The notes under the pieces were generated by a model. The model was not told the DNA's origin and did not search any database. It was given only the letters and a program-made list of their open reading frames with translations. A stretch of 64,000 nt of DNA. Origin: Lutibacter sp. Lineage in GTDB: Bacteria; Bacteroidota; Bacteroidia; Flavobacteriales; Flavobacteriaceae. Shown here in pieces: positions 8,450 to 16,361 of this stretch (the first letter of the stretch is position 1; the number at the start of each line of letters is the position of its first letter). A program made the translations under genes and the position numbers. The stretch lies in NCBI GenBank assembly GCA_021647265.1, contig JAKIVA010000005.1, forward strand, positions 1-64,000. The letters are read 5' to 3'.

Positions 8450-10039
8450 TTTAAACGCTTTGTCAAATAATTCTGATCCCATAATAGTATTTCTAAGTAT
8501 GTATAATCCTGTAGCGGGTTTTGCATAAGCATTAGCTCCAAAACTATAGACGTGGTCACCTTGCGTCATAATTGGAGCAATTTGACTTTGGTCTCCTTTC
8601 ATATATCCAATAATATTTTTTGGTAACCCTCTATTTAAGGGATAATCTTTTTCATATTCTCTTTGAGCCAACATTTGAACAAAAGAATTTAACCCTTCAT
8701 CCATCCAAGTCCATTGTCTTTCATCAGAATTAATAATCATTGGGAAAAAATTATGTCCAACTTCGTGAATAATTACTCCTAACATTCGGTATTTTATTCT
8801 GTCGTTGTATGTTCCATCGGGGTTAGGTCTTCCTCTATTGAAACAAATTTGAGGATATTCCATACCAATATTTTTAGCATGAACTGAAATTGCCTTATGA
8901 TAAGGATAATCTACAGTATATTTTGAGTATGTTTTTAAAGTTTGGGCAACGGCTCTTGTAGAATGTTCTTCCCATAAAGGGTTTCCTTCCTTTGGATAGT
9001 ATGAATATGCCATAACAGTTCTACCATTGATATCAACAGCCATTCCATCCCAAATATATTTTCGAGAAGAGGCAAATGCGTAATCACGTACGTTTTTAGC
9101 TGAAAACTTCCAAGTTTTAGTTTTTTTAGCGTTGTTTTGTTCAGCTTTTACAGCTTCATCTTGTGTAACAATAATTACGGGATTATCGAAAGATTTTTTA
9201 GCTAATTCAAACCTTTTATATTGATTTTTTGAAAGGACATCTTTTGGATTTAATAATACGCCTGTAGCACCCAAAATATGATCTTCAGGAGTCGTAATAT
9301 TTACATCAAAATTACCAAATTCCAATGCAAACTCACTGCGACCCCAAAATTGTAAATTTTGCCAGCCATCAACATTGTCATAAACAGCCAATCTTGGGTA
9401 AAATTGAGCAATAATATAATCATTATTTCCATCTGGAAAGTGTTCAAAACCCGATCGTCCTCCTTGCGTTACATGGTTGTTTATGTTGTACCACCACTTA
9501 ATTTTAAATGAATAAGTACTTCCTGCTTGTATAGGATTCTCTAAATCAAGGCGCATCATTGTGTGGTTTATTAAATAGGAAATATCACTCCCATCAATAT
9601 TTTTGACATATTCAATTTTAAATCCACCGTCAAATGGTTTCTCAATGAAATCTTTAGAAAATTGTTTAGGGCTGTATAAAGCATTTGCCTTGTTTTCTTG
9701 CATATCGGGTGTTTCAGAATTTGCTGCACGCATATTCTGATCTAATTGAATCCATAAATATTCTAAATTATCTTTTGAATTATTGTGATAAGTAATGGTT
9801 TCTTCCCCATAAATACGTTGATTCTCATCATCCAATACAATATCCATTTTATAATCAACTTGCTGTTGGGTATATTCATAACCAGGAGCTCCAGAAGCTG
9901 TGTGTTGCGTGTTTGGTGTTGGTAATTCTTGGTTTAATTGCTTAAATTTACTTTGGTTGTAGTGACCTAGTTGTTTTTTATTGTTTTGAGCGAAAGAAGT
10001 TGCAGTAATTAATAGTGCAATTATTAATTTTTTTTTCAT
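7790..10039 (-). CDS. Exported M1-like zinc metallopeptidase, copy A
   Basis: A zinc peptidase related to the M1 (aminopeptidase N) family, 749 residues from the chosen start. The ATG at 10039 opens a signal peptide (MKKKLIIALLITATSFAQ); a more upstream in-frame ATG would add 17 residues ahead of it. An N-terminal M1-like beta domain (about 40-240) is followed by the catalytic domain with HEVGH at 425-429 and a Glu 19 residues on (TWMDEG, E448): the HExxH-x18-E zinc site. The GAMEN exopeptidase motif is not obvious, but IGMEYPQ occupies that place. The last 230 residues match the neighbouring copy almost exactly (one change, Tyr/Asp). It is probably periplasmic or surface-bound and degrades peptides. 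Confidence 0.85.
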   Translation of the reverse strand: MKKKLIIALLITATSFAQNNKKQLGHYNQSKFKQLNQELPTPNTQHTASGAPGYEYTQQQVDYKMDIVLDDENQRIYGEETITYHNNSKDNLEYLWIQLDQNMRAANSETPDMQENKANALYSPKQFSKDFIEKPFDGGFKIEYVKNIDGSDISYLINHTMMRLDLENPIQAGSTYSFKIKWWYNINNHVTQGGRSGFEHFPDGNNDYIIAQFYPRLAVYDNVDGWQNLQFWGRSEFALEFGNFDVNITTPEDHILGATGVLLNPKDVLSKNQYKRFELAKKSFDNPVIIVTQDEAVKAEQNNAKKTKTWKFSAKNVRDYAFASSRKYIWDGMAVDINGRTVMAYSYYPKEGNPLWEEHSTRAVAQTLKTYSKYTVDYPYHKAISVHAKNIGMEYPQICFNRGRPNPDGTYNDRIKYRMLGVIIHEVGHNFFPMIINSDERQWTWMDEGLNSFVQMLAQREYEKDYPLNRGLPKNIIGYMKGDQSQIAPIMTQGDHVYSFGANAYAKPATGLYILRNTIMGSELFDKAFKTYAERWKFKHPTPADFFRTMEDASAMDLDWFWRGWFYTTGNNDIGIKEVKKYYVTDKPTERAKNMAKRYGITIDQLPPALYLVSEDSYEFTNDLKNKNPEDYALLSDYIAANFSEQEKSALKAPKYFYELVFEKPGDLVMPIIVEFEYEDGTKERKQYPAQIWRHNDKEVTKVFPSSKAIKKITIDPDEQTADVNLSNNSWPKNKETKFEKFKKSQIKS

Positions 10040-10093
10040 TGAGTAATAAATTAATTCAAGGTTAAAATTAAGTATAATAATATAAAACAATAA

Positions 10094-10214
10094 GAGGCTA
10101 TCTAAAAAGTACGTGTATTTTAATTTATCAGTCGAAACTGATATTGATTATCAATATGTTAAAATATTTTATCAAGCTCAATATGATATTAAATTATACT
10201 TTTCAGACAGTCTC
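10094..10214. repeat. MITE-like element, copy 3
   Basis: A 121-bp element with the same terminal inverted repeats (GAGGCTATCTAAAAAG at 10094-10109; CTTTTCAGACAGTCTC at 10199-10214) but an unrelated, shorter, AT-rich interior. That interior carries its own palindrome around TGATATTGATTATCAATAT. It lies between the two M1-like genes. Confidence 0.7.
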
Positions 10215-10880
10215 TTTTAATTAACTTTTAATTTGAGATTTTTTAAATTTTTCAAATTTAGTTTCTTTGTTTTTTGGCCAGCTATTGTTACTTAAATTAA
10301 CATCAGCAGTTTGTTCATCAGGGTCTATGGTAATTTTTTTAATAGCTTTACTAGAAGGAAAAACTTTGGTTACTTCTTTATCATTGTGTCTCCAAATTTG
10401 AGCAGGATATTGTTTGCGTTCTTTGGTGCCATCTTCATATTCAAATTCAACAATAATAGGCATTACTAAATCTCCGGGTTTTTCAAACACCAGTTCATAA
10501 AAGTATTTAGGAGCTTTTAGGGCTGATTTTTCTTGTTCCGAAAAATTTGCAGCAATATAATCGCTTAATAAAGCGTAATCTTCAGGATTTTTATTTTTTA
10601 AATCGTTTGTAAATTCATCGCTATCTTCAGAAACCAAATAAAGAGCAGGCGGTAATTGATCAATGGTAATACCATATCTTTTTGCCATATTTTTAGCTCT
10701 TTCGGTAGGTTTATCAGTAACGTAATACTTTTTCACTTCTTTAATACCAATATCATTATTTCCGGTAGTATAAAACCAACCTCTCCAAAACCAATCTAAA
10801 TCCATAGCAGAAGCATCTTCCATAGTTCTAAAGAAATCGGCAGGAGTAGGGTGTTTAAACTTCCATCGTTTGGCGTAGGT
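10199..10880. repeat. Near-identical 682-bp tract, copy B
   Basis: Partner of 7768-8449; see that entry. Five substitutions in 682 bases, no gaps, sharp edge at 10880. Confidence 0.9.
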
Positions 10881-12491
10881 TTTAAACGCTTTATCAAATA
10901 ATTCGGGTCCCATAATAGTTTGTCTCAGAATAAATAATCCTGCAGCGGGTTTTGCATAAGCGTTGGCTCCAAAGTTAAAAACATTATCGCCTTGAGACAT
11001 AATTGGAGCTATTTCACTTTGGTCTCCTTTCATATATCCAACAATATTTTTTGGATATTTGCTAAAAGGAAATAGGTTAGAATCATACTTGTTTTCTGCT
11101 AAAATTTCAACAAAAGAATTGATACCTTCATCCATCCAAGTCCATTGTCTTTCATCTGAATTTACAATCATTGGGAAAAAGTTATGTCCAACTTCATGAG
11201 TTACTACTCCAATCATACCTTTTTTTGTTCTTTCTGTATATCTCCCATCAGGATTTGGTCTTCCAAAATTCCAACAAATCATGGGATATTCCATTCCTTG
11301 GCGTTTTGCATTAACAGACGTTGCTTGTGGATAAGGATAATCAAAAGTATGTTCAGAGTATACTTTTAATGTATTGGCAACTACTCTTGTAGAATGTTCT
11401 TCCCATAAAGGATTTCCTTCATTTGGATATAGAGAATAAGCCATTACTGTTCTTCCATTGAGTTTAACAGCCATAGCATCCCAAATTAATTTACGAGATG
11501 AAGCAAAAGCAAAATCACGTACATTTTCGGCATGTAATTTCCAAGTTTTTGTATCTTTTGACCTTCCTTTTTCAGCTTCAAGTGCTTCTTCAGGAGTTAC
11601 AATAAATACAGGATTGTTATAAGAGTTTTGAGCTGCTTGATATCTTTTAAATTGTTTTTTAGTAAATACTTCTTTAGGGTTTTGTATTACTCCAGTTCCA
11701 TTTAAAATATGATCTTTAGGTGTTGTTATGGATACTTCATAATTACCAAATTCCAGTGCAAATTCACTACTTCCCCAAAATTGCATATTTTGCCATCCTT
11801 CAACATTGTTATATACCGCTAAACGAGGAAAAAATTGAGCAATTACATATAATTTATTTCCATCAGGAAAAGGTTCATAACCTGAACGCCCTCTCTCTGA
11901 AGTATAATCATTGATATTGTACCACCATTTAATGTTAAACACAAATTTTTCACCTGAAGCAATTGGTTTTGGTAAATCAATTCGCATCATAGTTTGGTTT
12001 ATAGTGTAGTCTATTGAATTGCCTTTTATATCAGTTATAGATTGAATGTTGAAACCACCTTGAAACGGTTTCCCCATAAACGTTTTTGTAAATTTTGATG
12101 GAGAGTATAAGGCATCAGGGCCACCACCGTTAATATCAGGCTTTTTTGAATTTGGAGCTCTTATATTTTGATCGAGTTGAACCCATAAATAGTCTAGGTT
12201 ATCTTTTGAATTGTTGTGATACGTAATGGTTTCTTCACCAAATAACTTTTGATTATCATCATCTAAAATGATATCCATTTTATAATCTACCTGTTGTTGA
12301 GTGTATTCATACCCAGGTGCTCCTGAGGCGGTGTGCTGTTTGTTTGGTGTGGGTAGCTCTTCTTTTAACTGTTTAAATTTACTTATGTTATAATGCGCTT
12401 GTTGTCTCTCTTTTTTTTGTTCAACTTCCTGTGCGAAAAGCGTTGTTGATATACAAACAATTGATAGAACTAAGACTAATATTTTTCTCAT
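10221..12491 (-). CDS. Exported M1-like zinc metallopeptidase, copy B
   Basis: A 756-residue paralogue of the adjacent downstream gene, same strand. The signal peptide is MRKILVLVLSIVCISTTLFAQ. The zinc site is HEVGH at residues 432-436 plus the Glu of TWMDEG (E455). The shared motif TASGAPGYEYTQQQVDYKMD lies near residue 54. The N-terminal and catalytic parts differ from copy A at many positions, whereas the last 230 residues are almost identical. Diversified catalytic halves on a common C-terminal half suggest two peptidases of different specificity. The intergenic region holds a MITE-like element, so the two genes may be separately transcribed. Confidence 0.85.
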   Translation of the reverse strand: MRKILVLVLSIVCISTTLFAQEVEQKKERQQAHYNISKFKQLKEELPTPNKQHTASGAPGYEYTQQQVDYKMDIILDDDNQKLFGEETITYHNNSKDNLDYLWVQLDQNIRAPNSKKPDINGGGPDALYSPSKFTKTFMGKPFQGGFNIQSITDIKGNSIDYTINQTMMRIDLPKPIASGEKFVFNIKWWYNINDYTSERGRSGYEPFPDGNKLYVIAQFFPRLAVYNNVEGWQNMQFWGSSEFALEFGNYEVSITTPKDHILNGTGVIQNPKEVFTKKQFKRYQAAQNSYNNPVFIVTPEEALEAEKGRSKDTKTWKLHAENVRDFAFASSRKLIWDAMAVKLNGRTVMAYSLYPNEGNPLWEEHSTRVVANTLKVYSEHTFDYPYPQATSVNAKRQGMEYPMICWNFGRPNPDGRYTERTKKGMIGVVTHEVGHNFFPMIVNSDERQWTWMDEGINSFVEILAENKYDSNLFPFSKYPKNIVGYMKGDQSEIAPIMSQGDNVFNFGANAYAKPAAGLFILRQTIMGPELFDKAFKTYAKRWKFKHPTPADFFRTMEDASAMDLDWFWRGWFYTTGNNDIGIKEVKKYYVTDKPTERAKNMAKRYGITIDQLPPALYLVSEDSDEFTNDLKNKNPEDYALLSDYIAANFSEQEKSALKAPKYFYELVFEKPGDLVMPIIVEFEYEDGTKERKQYPAQIWRHNDKEVTKVFPSSKAIKKITIDPDEQTADVNLSNNSWPKNKETKFEKFKKSQIKS

Positions 12492-12555
12492 TGCTAGTTA
12501 GTTTTTTAAATTTATATTAAAACTAATTGTTTTTGATAAGAAAAAAGTTCAAGTA

Positions 12556-13053
12556 TTAAAACTTTAACAAACCTTTATCATTTTTTCTGTTTAAATAAAA
12601 TGTTTTGTTAGTGTTATTAGCTCTTATTTTAACAATATTTTCTTGGTCTTCAAACTCTTCAAACAAACAATTATTGATTACTTCTATTGAGTTAATATGT
12701 TCTATATTTATTATTTCTAAATAAAATCTAACGAGGTCACCATCGTACTCTTTTCCAATATACTTATATGCTTGTAGTTTGTTATTTACACTAATTTTAA
12801 AGTGTTTATTTAAGTAACTTTTGTAGTATTTATCAATATTTTTAACTTCATCTTTGGTGGCTAAATTTAATATTGTATCATTACTCTTGTTAAGCGTAAC
12901 TTCAAAGTCGTCAATAAACATACCTAATGTTATTTGTATGGATTTTTGTTCTTCAACATATTCAATTTCACATAAACTGATATAATATTTGTGTAGCGTA
13001 AATGCTAAAAGAGGTATAAATAATAAAAGTGTAAAATATTTTAAATGTTTCAT
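12556..13053 (-). CDS. DUF6702-like exported protein
   Basis: About 165 residues. I use the ATG at 13053 (MKHLKYFTLLLFIPLLAFTLHKYYIS), which gives an N-terminal signal or anchor; the open frame extends 36 codons further but with no better start. The body is a small beta-rich domain: CEIEYVEEQKSIQITLGMF, FEVTLNK, then KHFKISVNNK, YKYIGKEYDGDLVRFYLEI, and a C-terminal strand set. This resembles the DUF6702 family of flavobacterial proteins, often found next to M1-like peptidases, as here. Molecular function is unknown. It lies 64 bases upstream of M1 copy B on the same strand and may share its transcript. Confidence 0.65.
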   Translation of the reverse strand: MKHLKYFTLLLFIPLLAFTLHKYYISLCEIEYVEEQKSIQITLGMFIDDFEVTLNKSNDTILNLATKDEVKNIDKYYKSYLNKHFKISVNNKLQAYKYIGKEYDGDLVRFYLEIINIEHINSIEVINNCLFEEFEDQENIVKIRANNTNKTFYLNRKNDKGLLKF

Positions 13054-13161
13054 TGATTTTATTTTGTTGCTAATAAACAAAAAGCATTCCAAAAAACAAC
13101 ACAAGGTTATCTTAAAAATTAATTTTTCTGATTGTCTGTAATTAGTAATAATAAAGAACAA

Positions 13162-13270
13162 CGTTATGCTGAACCGGCCTCGCTGGCAGGCAGGCTTGTT
13201 TCAGCATCTCATTACCATTTGATAACTGATGCTTTATTGAATGCGACTCTGAAACAAGTTCAGAGTGACG
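13162..13270. repeat. Bacteroidota-type palindromic intergenic repeat
   Basis: The left arm CGTTATGCTGAAC ... CTTGTTTCAGCATCTCA is complementary to the right arm GACTCTGAAACAAGTTCAGAGTGACG. A GC-rich 20-base insert (CGGCCTCGCTGGCAGGCAGG) splits the left arm. The core (CTCATTACCATTTGATAACTGATGC) resembles the interiors of the elements at 1074 and 7620. A plus-strand ORF of 69 codons across it is a by-product of the repeat. Confidence 0.65.
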
Positions 13271-13299
13271 GACGTTATGTTGGATTACGGATATTCAGC

Positions 13300-14064
13300 T
13301 TAATTTTTAAAGGAATTGAATTCTCTTGCTTGTTTTATTAAAAAATTTTTAATTATAATTTCATCACTATTGTAAAAATTACCCAATCCATTTCCTACAC
13401 AATAGTCTAAAAATAAATTTATTTCATCTTTTGGGATGTTAAGCCATTCTGTAAAGAAATTTTCTCCATATTGATTTTTGATTGTTGTAGAAAGATTATT
13501 TTTTAATTGTTGAATTCTTTTTTGTTCAGATTTTCTTTTTTTACTTTTCGCTCGTATTTTTTTCGTGAGCATTCCTAATATAGTTATAAAGTCAACACCT
13601 CTAGATTTAGCATTTGGATCTGTAAGTCTTCTTGCATTAGGAGGTTTACTCCCTGCTATTTTGTCATTGTTTAAAATGGTTCCTTTGGTAACAGATACGT
13701 TTCCCCAATCAGTATTAATTTTTTTTGTCAGCATTACTTCGTTTAATAAATTGTAATTAGGTTCTAAATAAACTACAATTTCTTTTGTGTTTAAATGTGT
13801 TTCTGAAATTACAATAATTCGTTTTTTATAAATAATTGAAGAAATTAAAATAGAATCTCCTTTGGTTGCATAAATTATGAAGTGCCCGTTTTTATCACTA
13901 GAAGCGCCATGTTTTGTAGCTTTATTAATAATATTTACGTCTTGAAGAGCTATGGAATCGTACTTTACCGTCCCCAGAAGCTTGATGCGTTTCTCTTGTG
14001 CGTTTGCTATTGTTGATAATAGTAAAAACAGTACTAGTATGTAATTTTTAATTTTTAATTGCAT
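13300..14064 (-). CDS. Exported carboxypeptidase-regulatory-like protein 1
   Basis: A 254-residue exported protein. The signal peptide is MQLKIKNYILVLFLLLSTIANA. A CarboxypepD_reg-like beta-sandwich follows (about residues 26-105), with GTVKYDSIALQDVNIINK, then GHFIIYATKGDSILISSI. The second half is unrelated and basic, with a PPNARRLTDP segment (residues 140-150) that is shared with the upstream paralogue, and ends in helices with EWLNIPKDEINLFLDYC. It overlaps the upstream paralogue by 17 bases, so translation is likely coupled. These proteins accompany M1-like and DUF6702 genes here. Their function is not known; an envelope role is inferred. Confidence 0.75.
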   Translation of the reverse strand: MQLKIKNYILVLFLLLSTIANAQEKRIKLLGTVKYDSIALQDVNIINKATKHGASSDKNGHFIIYATKGDSILISSIIYKKRIIVISETHLNTKEIVVYLEPNYNLLNEVMLTKKINTDWGNVSVTKGTILNNDKIAGSKPPNARRLTDPNAKSRGVDFITILGMLTKKIRAKSKKRKSEQKRIQQLKNNLSTTIKNQYGENFFTEWLNIPKDEINLFLDYCVGNGLGNFYNSDEIIIKNFLIKQAREFNSFKN

Positions 14065-14833
14065 TGTAAATGTTGCTTTCTTGCTGTAAAATTTCTATAA
14101 CCTCTAATAATTTATGATTATAATATTTATTAAAAATATCTCTATATTCACAGTAATCGATAAAGTTATTAATTTTTTCTTTTGGAATTTTTAAGTTTTT
14201 TGTAAAAAAATCTAAACCTAATTCTTTTTTTATTTTACTGGGAAATTCTTTCTTTTTTGAGAGTTCACGTTTTAATTTTCGTTTTTTAATAATTCTAAAA
14301 TCAGGAAGTGTTGCGCCACCACCACCACCTCTCATTTTAATGGGGTCAGTCAAGTTTTGGGCGTTAGGAGCTTTTAAAAAACCGTGAATGTCAGGCCCTA
14401 ATTTTTTACTTAGATCACTTAATTTCAATACAAAATTATGTTTTGGTAATGTGTCTTTTGGAACACTTTTAATATCAATATCTAAATTACCGGTTAAACG
14501 CTCCAAAAAGACTTCATTTAGAATATTTATCAAAGGACTTAAATAAACTTTTAATTTTTTAGTTTTAACAATATTTTTTGTTATCAAAATTTTTAATGTT
14601 TGGTATTGAATGGATGAAAATAATACAGTATCATTTATTGCTACCTTTAGTTCAAACTTTCCAAAATTATTACTAACAGCGCCTAATTTAGTATTTAAAT
14701 TGAGGATATTAATATTACTTACAACTTTATGAGTACTAATTATTTCTCCCGAAATAGAAATAAGTTTTTCTTGAGCAAAACAGTTTATGGCACTAAAAAC
14801 AGCTAAAAATAAAGTAGTTAATTTTAAATTCAT
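14048..14833 (-). CDS. Exported carboxypeptidase-regulatory-like protein 2
   Basis: About 261 residues from the ATG at 14833; a TTG three codons upstream would also be in frame. The signal peptide is MNLKLTTLFLAVFSAINCFAQ. The CarboxypepD_reg-like domain covers residues 25-105 (ISGEIISTHKVVSNINILN, FELKVAINDTVLFSSIQY). The C-terminal half carries APNAQNLTDPIKMRGGGGG, matching the LTDP segment of the next gene, and ends with LKIPKEKINNFIDYCEY, again matching its paralogue. The two are therefore a tandem duplication with diverged ends. It is divergent from pepE, 101 bases away. Confidence 0.75.
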   Translation of the reverse strand: MNLKLTTLFLAVFSAINCFAQEKLISISGEIISTHKVVSNINILNLNTKLGAVSNNFGKFELKVAINDTVLFSSIQYQTLKILITKNIVKTKKLKVYLSPLINILNEVFLERLTGNLDIDIKSVPKDTLPKHNFVLKLSDLSKKLGPDIHGFLKAPNAQNLTDPIKMRGGGGGATLPDFRIIKKRKLKRELSKKKEFPSKIKKELGLDFFTKNLKIPKEKINNFIDYCEYRDIFNKYYNHKLLEVIEILQQESNIYNAIKN

Positions 14834-14888
14834 TAACAACAAAGAAAGATATTGAAATCTTAAAATAGTATTAATACTATGGTAAACT

Positions 14889-14918
14889 TTTGTTAAAGAG
14901 CGTAAATTAGTACATTTG
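14889..14918 (+). promoter_or_regulatory. Bacteroidota sigma-A type promoter for pepE
   Basis: TTTG at 14889-14892, 18-base spacer, TACATTTG at 14911-14918. This matches the TTTG / TAnnTTTG consensus of Bacteroidota housekeeping promoters. The start codon of pepE is 16 bases downstream, giving a very short leader. Confidence 0.65.
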
Positions 14919-14934
14919 ATAAAATGTTTTTACA

Positions 14935-15642
14935 ATGAAAAAATTAGTTGTTGCAAGCACATCAACTGTGCATGGAAAAGGTTATTTAGAATACATATTA
15001 CCTCCGCTGTCTGGCTTTTTTAAAGGAGTGCATGAAATATTATTTATTCCATATGCCCGTCCAAGTGGTCTTACTTATGAAGCGTATACTGAAATTGCAA
15101 AAAAAGCATTTGAAAAAATACATATTAAAATAAGAGGTATTCATGAATACTCAAATTCAATAGATGCAATAAATAATGCTAAAGGTATTTTTATTGGAGG
15201 AGGAAATACATTTTTATTGGTTGAACAGTTGTATAGCCATAAATTAATTTCTGCAATTAAAAATGTAGTTGAAAATGGCATACCTTATTTTGGAACCAGC
15301 GCAGGAAGTGTTGTTACAGGTGTAACAATGCAAAATACCAATGACATGCCTATAATTTACCCACCAAGTTTTGATACACTTAAACTTTTAAATTTTAATT
15401 TAAATTGCCATTATTTAGACCCAAATCTTAGTTCTACTCATATGGGTGAAACAAGAGAAACACGTATTCATGAATTTCATACAATTAATAAAATTCCTGT
15501 TTTAGGATTGAGAGAGGGTAGTTGGCTTGAAGTTGAAGGTGGCAAAGTAATTTTAAAAGGTAATTTAAATTCACGATTGTTTCAACAAAATAAACCTACA
15601 GTTGAGTTGCCTCCGAAAACCGATTTCAGTTTTTTAATGTAA
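14935..15642 (+). CDS. pepE: Dipeptidase E (alpha-aspartyl dipeptidase)
   Basis: A 235-residue cytoplasmic serine peptidase of family S51 that hydrolyses Asp-X dipeptides. Signature segments are GIFIGGGNTFLLVEQL (residues 83-98), then the nucleophile elbow YFGTSAGSVVTG with the catalytic Ser, then NCHYLDPN and a late His-containing motif (HMGETRETRIHEF). Length equals that of the enterobacterial enzyme. It is preceded by a good promoter and is a single-gene unit. Its last 9 bases overlap the end of the convergent DUF4369 gene. Confidence 0.93.
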   Translation: MKKLVVASTSTVHGKGYLEYILPPLSGFFKGVHEILFIPYARPSGLTYEAYTEIAKKAFEKIHIKIRGIHEYSNSIDAINNAKGIFIGGGNTFLLVEQLYSHKLISAIKNVVENGIPYFGTSAGSVVTGVTMQNTNDMPIIYPPSFDTLKLLNFNLNCHYLDPNLSSTHMGETRETRIHEFHTINKIPVLGLREGSWLEVEGGKVILKGNLNSRLFQQNKPTVELPPKTDFSFLM

Positions 15643-16346
15643 GGTTAAAAACGATGCAATTATTTGAGAATCAGGTGAGTTTTTTATATCATCTGATAAA
15701 ATTAAGTATGCCTCTTTTATTCTAAGCGTGTCAATGGTAGTGGATTTTAATTGATCTCTTAAAATCATTGGTGCTATGTATGAGTTTTTATTTTGAAGAA
15801 CATAATCAAAACTAAAATTTATAAATTCTTTCTCAATTGATTTTAATTCATTTCCAATGATACTTAATTCTTTTGCATCATTTTCCAATCGTGCTTTTTG
15901 AAATTGAGGAAATAGATAATCTATTTTTTTAAATATTTGTTTCGATTTTGTTTTGTATTCAGTTAGCTTGTTATTTAGCTTCGAGCCTTTAATTAAAGGA
16001 TCATTTATTTGGCCTTGATTTATACTTAATTCGAAATTTGTATTTTCAAGAATAAAAATTACAACGGAAGAATAATCTTGAAAAGTTAAAGCGTAGCGTT
16101 CAGGGAATTCCACAATTCCTTTAAAAGTAAATGTATTGTCGATTACTTTTGATGAATCTATTGGGTAAATTGAGTTCTCAATTATTTTATTTAAAAAAAC
16201 TTTCTTTGGATAAAAGTTTTCTAGATTTCCTTTTAATTTAAACCCTTTTGTATTAGTAGAAACAGTTGGTTGTTTTTTTGTGAATTATTTTCTTTACATG
16301 AAAGTAATAGCAAACTAAAAATAACAAGTAAAAAAAAACGTTTCAT
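15634..16346 (-). pseudogene. DUF4369 lipoprotein gene broken by a one-base frameshift
   Basis: Reading from an ATG at 16346 gives a lipoprotein signal (MKRFFLLVIFSLLLLSCKEN) that runs to a stop after about 37 codons. The remaining body lies in another frame: FKLKGNLENFYPKKVFLNK ... IDNTFTFKGIVEFPERYALTF, the DUF4369 beta domain, followed by a charged helical C-terminus ending at 15634. The frames would join if the A7 run (plus strand T7 at 16273-16279) were one base longer, giving CKENNSQKKQPTVSTNTKG. No credible start lies in the body frame; the first start-like codon there is a GTG at 16113 within the domain. Such stand-alone DUF4369 lipoproteins are common in Flavobacteriia, role unknown. 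It lies 15 bases downstream of ribB. It may be a pseudogene, an assembly error or a phase-variable gene. Confidence 0.75.
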
Positions 16347-16361
16347 ACCATGTGTTTTTAA

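Noticed and set aside
10040..10090. Longer N-terminus for M1-like copy A starting at 10090
   Set aside because: The signal peptide begins at MKKKLI (10039), matching the paralogue; the upstream 17 residues are not signal-like.
13132..13341. A 69-codon plus-strand ORF
   Set aside because: It runs through the palindromic repeat at 13162-13270 and has no recognisable protein pattern.
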